From JBAXAM01 sp964213355 (lineage in GTDB: Bacteria > Pseudomonadota > Gammaproteobacteria > UBA9339), in the NCBI GenBank assembly GCA_964213355.1, contig CAXOVY010000030.1, positions 283,731 to 347,730 of the forward strand: 64,000 bases of DNA, in the 5' to 3' direction. This document shows, one piece after another, positions 42,498 through 50,333 of the stretch (position 1 is its first letter; each line of letters begins with the position of its first letter). The notes under the pieces are model-generated. The model saw only the letters and a list, made by a program, of their open reading frames with translations, was not told where the DNA came from and searched no databases. The position numbers and the translations under genes were made by a program.

Positions 42498-43586
42498 TTA
42501 AAAATTCTTTTTTCCCAGGCGTACGAACGGTGGTTTAATCACCCGCGCAGCCAGTTGTTTATCACGTATTACAATAAAACAGCGTTCACCGGTATTTATT
42601 GGGACTCGCGCCAAGGCAATACCTATATTTAACACTGGTGAAAAACCGCCACTTGTGGTTTCACCCTCACCAATATTTGGAACAATAACTTTTTGATGGC
42701 TTCGTGGAACGCCTTTTTCTTCAAGTACCAGACCAACTAATTTACGTTTTATTCCAGCTTGGCGCTCGTCCTCAAGTGCTTTGCGACCAATAAAATTGCG
42801 ATCGGTCGGCTCAAAGGCAACTGTCCAGGTCAAATTAGATTCTAGTGGGGTTACTTTTTCATCCATCTCAGAACCATAAAGACTCATCCCGGCTTCCAAA
42901 CGCAAACTGTCGCGAGCTACTAGGCCGCTTGGTTTGATTCCAATAGCTGTTAACTTATCCCAAAATGCTAGGGCTTCATTTTGTGGAATCATAATTTCAT
43001 AACCATCTTCGCCGGTGTAACCAGTGCGTGCAATCCACCAGTCATTAACCTCGACACCATAAAACACTTTCAGGTTTTCAGTGGCTTGAATTTGCTCTGG
43101 GGTGAATGCTGCTTTTATTTTTTCTCGAGCATTCGGGCCTTGTACTGCCAACATCGCAAAATCAGTGCGCTCGGTTAACTTTACATCAAACTTGGGAGCT
43201 TGTTTGCGAAACCAGGCAACATCTTTGTCGTGGGTGGCAGCGTTAACAACAACGCGATAATCTTGCTGAGTTTTGCGATAACAAATCAAATCGTCAACCA
43301 CGCCACCTGTTTCAGTTAACATGCAGCTGTAAAGTGCGGCGCCAGGAACTTTGAGTTTATCAATGTCATTAGCAAATAAATAGCGCAAAAATTCGCGCGC
43401 ACCTTTGCCTTCAACATCAAGAATGTTCATATGCGCTACGTCAAAGATACCAACATCGCGACGAACCATGTTGTGTTCTTCGATTTGCGAGCCATAGTAG
43501 AGTGGCATTTCCCAACCAGCAAAATCCACCATTTTAGCGCCCAAGGCATGGTGTTTCGCATTAAACACGGTTTTTTTTACGGTCAT
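42498..43586 (-). CDS. gcvT: Aminomethyltransferase (glycine cleavage T protein)
   Basis: Releases ammonia and transfers the methylene group from GcvH to tetrahydrofolate. It has 362 residues. FAGWEMPLYYG, VAHMNILDVEGKGAREFL and RTGYTGEDGYEIM are family motifs; RDSLRLEAGMSLYG holds conserved folate-site residues. AGGAG precedes the ATG, 14 bp after fhs. Its product, 5,10-methylene-THF, can be oxidised to 10-formyl-THF, the substrate of the upstream Fhs in reverse. Confidence 0.96.
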   Translation of the reverse strand: MTVKKTVFNAKHHALGAKMVDFAGWEMPLYYGSQIEEHNMVRRDVGIFDVAHMNILDVEGKGAREFLRYLFANDIDKLKVPGAALYSCMLTETGGVVDDLICYRKTQQDYRVVVNAATHDKDVAWFRKQAPKFDVKLTERTDFAMLAVQGPNAREKIKAAFTPEQIQATENLKVFYGVEVNDWWIARTGYTGEDGYEIMIPQNEALAFWDKLTAIGIKPSGLVARDSLRLEAGMSLYGSEMDEKVTPLESNLTWTVAFEPTDRNFIGRKALEDERQAGIKRKLVGLVLEEKGVPRSHQKVIVPNIGEGETTSGGFSPVLNIGIALARVPINTGERCFIVIRDKQLAARVIKPPFVRLGKKNF

Positions 43587-43600
43587 AAAGTTTTCTCCTT

Positions 43601-45370
43601 TTAAAACAATCCGGTAACCTTACCGCTATTAACATCAACATCAATACGACGATATGCAGGATCAGATGAGGTTCCAGGCATTAGCTTTATGGCACCTGCT
43701 ACCGGGCAGATAAACCCCGCGCCTTTGTAAATCAAAAAATCCCTTATAAATAAGCGCCAGCCTTTTGGCACACCTTTTTTATTCGGATCTTCGGTTAAAC
43801 TCAAATGAGTTTTGACCATACAAGTACCTAATTTGCTAGTTTCAGGGTCATCCTCGATCGCTTTTAATTTTTTGCGTGCATCTTCTGCATAATCAACGCC
43901 ATCAGCGCCATAAACTTTTTTCGCGATTAGTTCTATGCGTTGGCTCATTGGCATCTCTAAATCATAAAGCAGCTGAAACTTATTTTCTTGATTGCATGCG
44001 TCAATTACTGCATCCGCCAAATCTAAAGCTCCTTCGCCACCTTTTTCCCAATGCTGTGACCAGGCAAATCTCGCACCGGCCGCTTCAACAAGTTTCTTAA
44101 CTGCAGCTACTTCATTTTTGGTGTCATCTTTGAATGCATTCAAACATACCACCGGATTGATTCCTGCAAGTTTTACAATACCGATATGATGCACTAGATT
44201 TTCACAACCTTTTTCTACCCAACCAACATTTTCGGTTTTGTATTCTTCAGGAACCGGACGTCCTGGAACTGGAATCGGTGCGCCACCATGACATTTCAAG
44301 GCACGAATCGTAGCGACAATTACTGCAGCATTTGGTTTGACCCCGGAATAACGACACTTCAAATTCCAAAACTTTTCAAAACCAATGTCTGCACCGAAAC
44401 CAGATTCAGTTATTAAATAATCGCCAAGTTTTGCTGCTACTCTATCCGCGATAATTGAAGATTGGCCGATAGCAATGTTGGCAAACGGACCGGCATGTAC
44501 AAAGACTGGTTGTCCTTCAATTGTTTGTAGCAGATTTGGATTTAGGGCTTCTAGCATCCAAGCAGTCATCGCACCATCAACCTCAAGATCAGCAGTAGTA
44601 ATAGGTTTTCCTTTTTTATCATAAGCTACAACGATCTTTGCCATTCTTGTGCGGAAATCTTTAAGGTCAGAAGCCAATGCTAAGATTGCCATGATTTCTG
44701 AGGATACGGCAATAGCAAAACCAGATTCCATCATGAATCCTTCCATTTTGCCGCCAATGCCAATAACCATTTTACGCAAAGCTTGAGCACAGAAATCTAT
44801 AATCCAGTTAAATTGAACGTTATGTGGGTCGATATCTAACCGGCGTAAGTTTTTCTTGGCGAGTTCTGCGTCATCATAATTAAATTCATGCTGCATTCTG
44901 GAGGTCAAAGCTACCATTGCCAAATTATGTGCATTCATGATCGCATTAATATCACCGGTCAAACCCAAGGAAAATGGTGTAAGTGGAATAACTTGCGATA
45001 GCCCGCCACCGGCAGCAGAGCCCTTGATATTCATTGTTGGACCACCGGATGGTTGGCGTAGAGTAGCAATCGGTTTTTTACCACGTTTGCCCAATCCTTG
45101 GACTAAACCAATACTTGTGGTTGATTTTCCTTCACCTAGTGGTGTTGGATTGATAGCGGTAACATCAATATATTTCGCATCAGATTTATTGGCTAATCTA
45201 CTTAAGATTTTTTGATAATCTACTTTTGCAACATAGTTTCCATGTGGTAATAATTCTTCACGCAAGATTCCAAGTTCGTCTGCTAAAGTATAGATTGATT
45301 TCATTTGAGACTCAGCTGCTTGAGCGATTTCCCAGTCAGCATGAGATTTTGGATCGGGTAATGTAGCCAT
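43601..45370 (-). CDS. fhs: Formate--tetrahydrofolate ligase
   Basis: Reversibly makes 10-formyl-THF from formate, THF and ATP. It has 589 residues, about 30 more than the ~556 usual in the family, partly through the N-terminus and inserts such as PGRPVPEEYKTENVG. The P-loop-like ATP motif is TPLGEGKSTTSIGL near residue 78; RQPSGGPTMNIKGSAAGGG and the KMEGFM region are conserved. It leads the gcv operon (GAGG before the ATG). In fermenters of glycine or purines the enzyme runs backwards to make ATP; the operon suggests that use here, but it needs a methylene-THF dehydrogenase/cyclohydrolase not seen in the window. Confidence 0.95.
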   Translation of the reverse strand: MATLPDPKSHADWEIAQAAESQMKSIYTLADELGILREELLPHGNYVAKVDYQKILSRLANKSDAKYIDVTAINPTPLGEGKSTTSIGLVQGLGKRGKKPIATLRQPSGGPTMNIKGSAAGGGLSQVIPLTPFSLGLTGDINAIMNAHNLAMVALTSRMQHEFNYDDAELAKKNLRRLDIDPHNVQFNWIIDFCAQALRKMVIGIGGKMEGFMMESGFAIAVSSEIMAILALASDLKDFRTRMAKIVVAYDKKGKPITTADLEVDGAMTAWMLEALNPNLLQTIEGQPVFVHAGPFANIAIGQSSIIADRVAAKLGDYLITESGFGADIGFEKFWNLKCRYSGVKPNAAVIVATIRALKCHGGAPIPVPGRPVPEEYKTENVGWVEKGCENLVHHIGIVKLAGINPVVCLNAFKDDTKNEVAAVKKLVEAAGARFAWSQHWEKGGEGALDLADAVIDACNQENKFQLLYDLEMPMSQRIELIAKKVYGADGVDYAEDARKKLKAIEDDPETSKLGTCMVKTHLSLTEDPNKKGVPKGWRLFIRDFLIYKGAGFICPVAGAIKLMPGTSSDPAYRRIDVDVNSGKVTGLF

Positions 45371-45630
45371 AATTATTTCCTCTTTATATCATTTTATAAA
45401 TTAGAAAACTTTTGCAGGCAAAAAACATTGTGCATTGTAGAAGTTTTATATATAAACTCAAACGAAAATTAAATATTTTTTTTATAAAATAACAATAAAA
45501 AATATCAACAGTATAATCAACAGCATAATCAATTGATTATGCTTGTGGCGGAAATTTTGAGTTATTATGCTAAATTGTGATACAGTTTTTTTGACCGTTT
45601 TAAAACACAGTCTTGACTAACTTAAAAAAC
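45371..45630. promoter_or_regulatory. Divergent regulatory region fhs-gcv / MFS pair
   Basis: A very AT-rich gap of about 260 bp between fhs (minus) and the first MFS gene (plus). It contains a perfect 22-bp palindrome at 45522-45543 and a related half-site (GTATAATCAA at 45511) just before it. No glycine-riboswitch-like structure or small gene was recognised. Confidence 0.6.
45522..45543. promoter_or_regulatory. Perfect 22-bp palindrome, candidate operator
   Basis: AGCATAATC-AATT-GATTATGCT is its own reverse complement over 22 bases. A direct partial copy of the left arm (GTATAATCAAC) lies immediately upstream. Position in a divergent intergenic region, length and symmetry suit a dimeric repressor or activator. 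The regulator is unknown. Confidence 0.6.
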
Positions 45631-46875
45631 ATGAAGCAATCTAAAATTACTTTCCTCACGAGCCTAGGTACAGGATTGGAACACTACGATTTTGTTATCT
45701 ATAGCTTGCTTGCCAGCTTTATCAGTCAACAGTTTTTTCCGAGCTCTAACCATGTTGCCGCTTTGTTTGCTACTTTTGGATTATTTGCTGTTGGTAATAT
45801 TGTTCGCCCTCTTGGAGGTATTGTGTTTGGTATACTTGGCGATCGCTTCGGTAGAAAAAATATTTTTGCTAACACCTTGTTGTGGATGGCGTTTGCTACG
45901 GTTTTAATGGGTTTGATCCCAAATTTTGCCGCCATAGGGTTGGTCGCTACTGTCCTTTTTAGCCTGTGCCGAATTTTACAAGGAATTACCTTTGGTGCAG
46001 AGTTTCCAGGAGCAGTAACTTTTCTTTCGGAACATGTTCAGGAAAAACGTCATGGTCTCCACTTTGGATTTATGGTCTCAGCTGTTGGATTTGGAGTGGC
46101 CTTTGGTTCTTTTATCATCTGGATTCTCACAAAAATTTTAACCCATGCGCAAATGCTTGCTTGGGGTTTTAGATTACCGTTTTTACTTGGTGGTGTTGTT
46201 GCAGTGATTGGTTTTTTTATTCGTAAGCATTTACCAGAAACGCCAGCATTTTTAGCTCAAAAAAAACCGACTTTAAGGGCAATGATACTTTTGGGTAAAG
46301 ATCATATCGGTCAAATTTTTCATGCTATCGGTCTTGCAATATTTCCTACTTGTCTCCTTACTTATTTCTTAGCTTTGCCAGTTTATTTAAATGATATTTA
46401 TCATTACTCTATTTCTGATATTTATTTGGCTATGACTTTTGGTTATTTGTGGTCAGCAATTTTGTTTCCGATTTTCGGTTGGATTTCCGATTATATCGGC
46501 AGGAAAGTTTTGTTTTTTTTCACCGTGTTAATATTTATTCTTTTTGGGTTTTCGCTTTTTTCGTTATTACAGTTAGAAACACGTTGGGCGCTTTTTTGCT
46601 TTGTTATTCTTGGTAAAACTATTAGCGCTGCAATGGCTGCTAGTTATTTCTCTTTGCTCTCACAAGCTTTTCCTGTGGCAATTCGTTATACGGGAACAGC
46701 GCTTAGTCACAATATCAGTTATTCCATAGCAACACTAATCCCATTAGTTGCTAATTACATTTATGAAATACTCAAGAAGCCTAATTACATGGTAGGATTG
46801 TTTGTAGTGCTTGCTGTCATTACAGCGATAAGTATAGTGACGTTTAAAAGTAAGCAAGACAATCAGCTCGCCTAA
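45631..46875 (+). CDS. MFS transporter, metabolite:H+ symporter (ProP-like) type, copy 1
   Basis: It has 414 residues with about 12 membrane segments. It begins MKQSKITFLTSLGTGLEHYDFVIY, typical of the metabolite:H+ symporter family (ProP, citrate, shikimate carriers). The loop 2-3 motif is GDRFGRKNIF near residue 75, and GAEFPGAVTFLSEH follows. The start is taken at the ATG 45631 by comparison with the second copy; a TTG at 45613 would add six residues. The substrate cannot be told. It shares a divergent region with the glycine-cleavage operon, so uptake of an amino or organic acid feeding that pathway is a guess. Confidence 0.85.
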   Translation: MKQSKITFLTSLGTGLEHYDFVIYSLLASFISQQFFPSSNHVAALFATFGLFAVGNIVRPLGGIVFGILGDRFGRKNIFANTLLWMAFATVLMGLIPNFAAIGLVATVLFSLCRILQGITFGAEFPGAVTFLSEHVQEKRHGLHFGFMVSAVGFGVAFGSFIIWILTKILTHAQMLAWGFRLPFLLGGVVAVIGFFIRKHLPETPAFLAQKKPTLRAMILLGKDHIGQIFHAIGLAIFPTCLLTYFLALPVYLNDIYHYSISDIYLAMTFGYLWSAILFPIFGWISDYIGRKVLFFFTVLIFILFGFSLFSLLQLETRWALFCFVILGKTISAAMAASYFSLLSQAFPVAIRYTGTALSHNISYSIATLIPLVANYIYEILKKPNYMVGLFVVLAVITAISIVTFKSKQDNQLA

Positions 46876-46954
46876 ATTAAAGCCATTGCAATTTTATGAA
46901 CTATCTATTATTGTTTCTAAGTCGGACTTGATCCATAAATGACAGGTACCAAAC

Positions 46955-48199
46955 GTGAAACAATCGAAAATTACTCTTCTCACCAGCCTTGGTGCTGGGC
47001 TCGAATATTACGACTTTGTTATTTACAGCCTTCTTGCAAGCGCAATTAGTCAGCAATTTTTCCCAAGTTCTAACCATGTTGCCGCTTTGTTTGTCACCTG
47101 GGGAGTATTTGCTATTGGCAATATTATTCGTCCTCTTGGCGGTATTGTTTTTGGTATATTTGGCGATCGCTTTGGCAGAAAAAATGTTTTTGCCAATACG
47201 TTGCTCTGGATGGCTTTTGCTACTTTTTTAATGGGATTTATACCAACTTTTGCCACTTTAGGATTGGCTGCCACTATTATTTTTAGTCTGTGTAGGATTT
47301 TGCAAGGGGTTACTTTTGGCGCAGAATTGCCAGGCGCTATGACTTTTCTTTCGGAGCATATTCATGCAAAGCGTCATGGTCTCCACTTTGGCTTTATGGC
47401 TTCAGCTATTGGGCTTGGGGTGACTTTTGGATCATTTGTTATCTGGATTCTTACAAAAGTTTTAACCGATGCTCAAATGCTTGCCTGGGGTTTTAGATTG
47501 CCATTTTTACTCGGGGGTCTTTTAGCTTTAGTAGGTTTTTTTATTCGCAAGCACATACCAGAAACCCCAGTATTTTTAGAGACAAAAAAATCGTTCTCGA
47601 AGGCAGTATCAATTTTTGGTAATGATAATATTTGGCGAGTTTTTATTACTATTGGTATTTTAATATTTCCTGCTTGTTTCGTTATTTTTTTCTTAGCACT
47701 GCCAGTTTATTTAAATGACGTTTATCAGTATTCTTTTTCTGATATTTATTTGGCTATGACTTTTGGCTTTTTGTGGTCAGCAATTTTATTGCCTATTTTT
47801 GGTTGGATTTCTGATTATACCGGCAGGAAAGCACTGTTATTTGCGACAATATTGCTATTTGTTATTTTTGGTTTTCCGCTTTTTTCATTATTGCAGCTGC
47901 AAACGCGCTGGGCGCTTTTTTGTTTTGCCATACTTAGCAAAACTATAATTGCTGCAATGGCCGCTTGTTACTTCGCATTGCTCCCGCAAGTTTTTCCAAC
48001 GGAAGTTCGCTATACGGGAACTGCATTTAGTTATAATATAGCCTACTCTATCGCAGCATTAATTCCACTGGTTGCTAATTACATTTATGAGGTGCTTAAA
48101 GAGCCAAAGTATATAGCGGTATTATTTATAGTTCTTGCAGCAATCACCGCCATAAGTGTGTTAGCGCTTGAAAACAAGCGGGGTAACTATGCAAAATAA
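46955..48199 (+). CDS. MFS transporter, metabolite:H+ symporter (ProP-like) type, copy 2
   Basis: A tandem paralogue of the preceding gene, also 414 residues, colinear and highly similar throughout (MKQSKITLLTSLGAGLEYYD; GDRFGRKNVF; GAELPGAMTFLSEH). It starts with GTG at 46955, eight bases after AGG. The duplicates differ mostly at scattered conservative positions and in the central loop (residues about 205-225), so their substrates may differ. The coaBC start lies inside its last codons. Confidence 0.85.
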   Translation: MKQSKITLLTSLGAGLEYYDFVIYSLLASAISQQFFPSSNHVAALFVTWGVFAIGNIIRPLGGIVFGIFGDRFGRKNVFANTLLWMAFATFLMGFIPTFATLGLAATIIFSLCRILQGVTFGAELPGAMTFLSEHIHAKRHGLHFGFMASAIGLGVTFGSFVIWILTKVLTDAQMLAWGFRLPFLLGGLLALVGFFIRKHIPETPVFLETKKSFSKAVSIFGNDNIWRVFITIGILIFPACFVIFFLALPVYLNDVYQYSFSDIYLAMTFGFLWSAILLPIFGWISDYTGRKALLFATILLFVIFGFPLFSLLQLQTRWALFCFAILSKTIIAAMAACYFALLPQVFPTEVRYTGTAFSYNIAYSIAALIPLVANYIYEVLKEPKYIAVLFIVLAAITAISVLALENKRGNYAK

Positions 48200-49400
48200 G
48201 AACATAATTCTTGGTATTACTGGCGGAATTGCCGCATATAAAGCCGCGGAATTAGTGCGTATGCTACAAGTCCAAGGCGCAAAAGTTCGCGTTATTATGA
48301 CTAAAAATGCTTGCGAATTTATCACTCCGTTAACTATGCAAACGCTTTCGGGGCATACGGTTTATACCGAAATGTTTAGCCAACACTTAAAAACCAGCCT
48401 CGAACATATCGCATTAGCACGCTGGGCGGATGCAGTTGTAATTGCTCCAGCTAGTGCCAATTTTATCGCCAAATTAGCACATGGCTTGGCCGATGATTTA
48501 CTTGCAACTACTTGCCTCGCCACAACCGCTCCGATTGCAATCGCGCCGGCAATGAATAAAGAAATGTACAGCGCTGCTATTACTCAAAAAAATATTATGG
48601 CTTTAAAAAACCGCCAAGTTTTTATATTTGGTCCTGCGTCTGGTGAGCAAGCCTGTGGCGAAGTTGGTTTTGGTAGAATGCTTGAGCCACAGCAAATTTT
48701 GGAACTAATCCCAACAATGTTTGCCTCACAACTTTTTTATGGCAAAAAAATTGTTATTACCGCTGGACCGACGCGCGAAGCGATTGATCCTGTGCGTTAT
48801 ATCAGTAATTATAGTTCTGGCAAAATGGGTTATGCGCTCGCCGCAGCCGCTTTAGAAGCGGGAGCCAATGTGGTTTTAATCAGCGGTCCAACAAATTTAA
48901 CCGCGTCGGCAAAAGCAAAGCGTATTGATGTGCAAACTGCAGAAGAAATGTGCCAAGTGGTGATGCAAGAAGTTTCTGCCTGTGATGTTTTTATTGCCGC
49001 GGCTGCAGTTGCTGATTATCGACCAAAAAATGTTTCTGCACAAAAAATAAAAAAGCATACGGTGACAGTTTTGCTTGAATTACAGCGTAATCATGATATT
49101 TTGGCTGAGGTTGCAGCGCTTGCATATCGGCCGTTTGTTGTTGGTTTTGCCGCTGAAACTGAAAATCTTGTGGAAAATGCCAGGAGTAAATTAGAAAGTA
49201 AAAACTTGGATATGATTATTGCTAATCAAGTTGGCGAAAATTTGTGTTTTGCTAGTGATGAAAACTCAGTGATAATTTTGTGTAAAAATACTAAACCGCT
49301 AGAACTGCCAAAAATGCAAAAAACCAAACTAGCGCGGCAAATAGTTAAAATAATCCATGAGAAGATCAAGGGTATACATGGCAACTTATTGTATCGGTGA
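48189..49400 (+). CDS. coaBC: Phosphopantothenoylcysteine decarboxylase / synthetase
   Basis: Bifunctional coenzyme A synthesis: CoaB joins cysteine to phosphopantothenate using CTP and CoaC decarboxylates the product with FMN. It has 403 residues from the ATG at 48189, where the protein begins MQNKNIILGITGGIAAYKAAE. The CoaC half carries ASANFIAKLAHGLADDLL and PAMNKEMY; the CoaB half has TAGPTREAIDPVRYISNYSSGKMGYALA and the conserved AAVADYRPKN. It overlaps the MFS gene by 11 bp and apaH by 23 bp. The start at 48168 (TTG) is less likely. Confidence 0.95.
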   Translation: MQNKNIILGITGGIAAYKAAELVRMLQVQGAKVRVIMTKNACEFITPLTMQTLSGHTVYTEMFSQHLKTSLEHIALARWADAVVIAPASANFIAKLAHGLADDLLATTCLATTAPIAIAPAMNKEMYSAAITQKNIMALKNRQVFIFGPASGEQACGEVGFGRMLEPQQILELIPTMFASQLFYGKKIVITAGPTREAIDPVRYISNYSSGKMGYALAAAALEAGANVVLISGPTNLTASAKAKRIDVQTAEEMCQVVMQEVSACDVFIAAAAVADYRPKNVSAQKIKKHTVTVLLELQRNHDILAEVAALAYRPFVVGFAAETENLVENARSKLESKNLDMIIANQVGENLCFASDENSVIILCKNTKPLELPKMQKTKLARQIVKIIHEKIKGIHGNLLYR

Positions 49401-50184
49401 CATTCAAGGTTGCTTCGATGAATTAGAGTATTTGCTGCGTGTCATTAATTATGATCGCAGTTGTGATTATCTATGGTTTGTTGGGGATCTGGTTAATCGC
49501 GGGCCAAAATCATTAGAGGTTTTGCGTTTTATCAAACAATTACCAAACGCCAAAGTTGTTTTGGGGAATCATGATTTACATTTGTTAAATTTTTACCATA
49601 AGATTGTCGATTTTGAAGTTGGACATCTTGAGCAAGTTTTAGCCGCGCCTGATGGTTTAGAATTGATCGAGTGGTTGCGCAAGCAGCCATTGCTTTACCA
49701 AGACGTCGAGCGTAATTTTGTTTTGGTGCATGCGGGAATTTATCCTGGTTGGGAACTTTCGGAAGCAATTGCCTATGCGCGTGAGGTTGAAGCAGCTCTA
49801 CAAGGAAAAAACCATATAGATTTTTTAAAAAACTTGTATGGTAATACGCCAGACAGTTGGAGCGGCAATTTAAGTGGTTGGGAACGATTGCGTTTTATTA
49901 CTAATGCTTTTACGCGAATGCGTTTTTGTGATTTGCGAGGAAGATTAGAGTTTGTTGCTTCTGGCGGAGTTGACACCGCTCCACGGGGTTTTTTACCGTG
50001 GTTTAAAATTCCATGGCGTAAAACCAAAAATGTGAAAATTGTTTTTGGGCATTGGGCATCTTTAAAGGGTCTGACAGATGAGCAAAATGTTTTTGCTTTA
50101 GACACGGGTTGTGTGTATGGCGAAAGTTTAACTGCCATGCGGTTAGAGGACGGTATTAAATTCAGTGTAGAAAGCTTGCTTTAA
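49378..50184 (+). CDS. apaH: Bis(5'-nucleosyl)-tetraphosphatase, symmetrical
   Basis: Splits Ap4A into two ADP, and can act on capped RNAs in relatives. It has 268 residues from the ATG at 49378, with AAGGG five bases upstream. Metallophosphatase motifs: GDIQGCFDEL (residues 7-16), FVGDLVNRGPKS, LGNHDLHL and VHAGIYPGW, with the late GHWASLKG. It overlaps the end of coaBC. ApaH of this type is mainly proteobacterial. Confidence 0.95.
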   Translation: MATYCIGDIQGCFDELEYLLRVINYDRSCDYLWFVGDLVNRGPKSLEVLRFIKQLPNAKVVLGNHDLHLLNFYHKIVDFEVGHLEQVLAAPDGLELIEWLRKQPLLYQDVERNFVLVHAGIYPGWELSEAIAYAREVEAALQGKNHIDFLKNLYGNTPDSWSGNLSGWERLRFITNAFTRMRFCDLRGRLEFVASGGVDTAPRGFLPWFKIPWRKTKNVKIVFGHWASLKGLTDEQNVFALDTGCVYGESLTAMRLEDGIKFSVESLL

Positions 50185-50244
50185 TATCATAGTGTCTCTT
50201 GGCAGAAGCAAGATTATTTGCTAGAAAAAACCAGCAATAAATTG

Positions 50245-50250
50245 TATAAT
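50245..50250 (+). promoter_or_regulatory. Candidate -10 box upstream of giant gene 3
   Basis: TATAAT lies 84 bp before the start of the 1356-residue protein in the 149-bp gap after apaH. No convincing -35 was found at the standard spacing. Confidence 0.35.
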
Positions 50251-50333
50251 TCTGCGGTGGTTTTTGCAAGGGCTGTAGACGTACTATGGAATCACCTGAC
50301 CGCAATATTAAGAAATAACATGGAGATGTTGTT

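Noticed and set aside
45371..45612. Possible glycine riboswitch upstream of the glycine-cleavage operon.
   Set aside because: The gap is extremely AT-rich and shows none of the paired conserved helices expected of a glycine aptamer; the palindrome fits a protein operator better.
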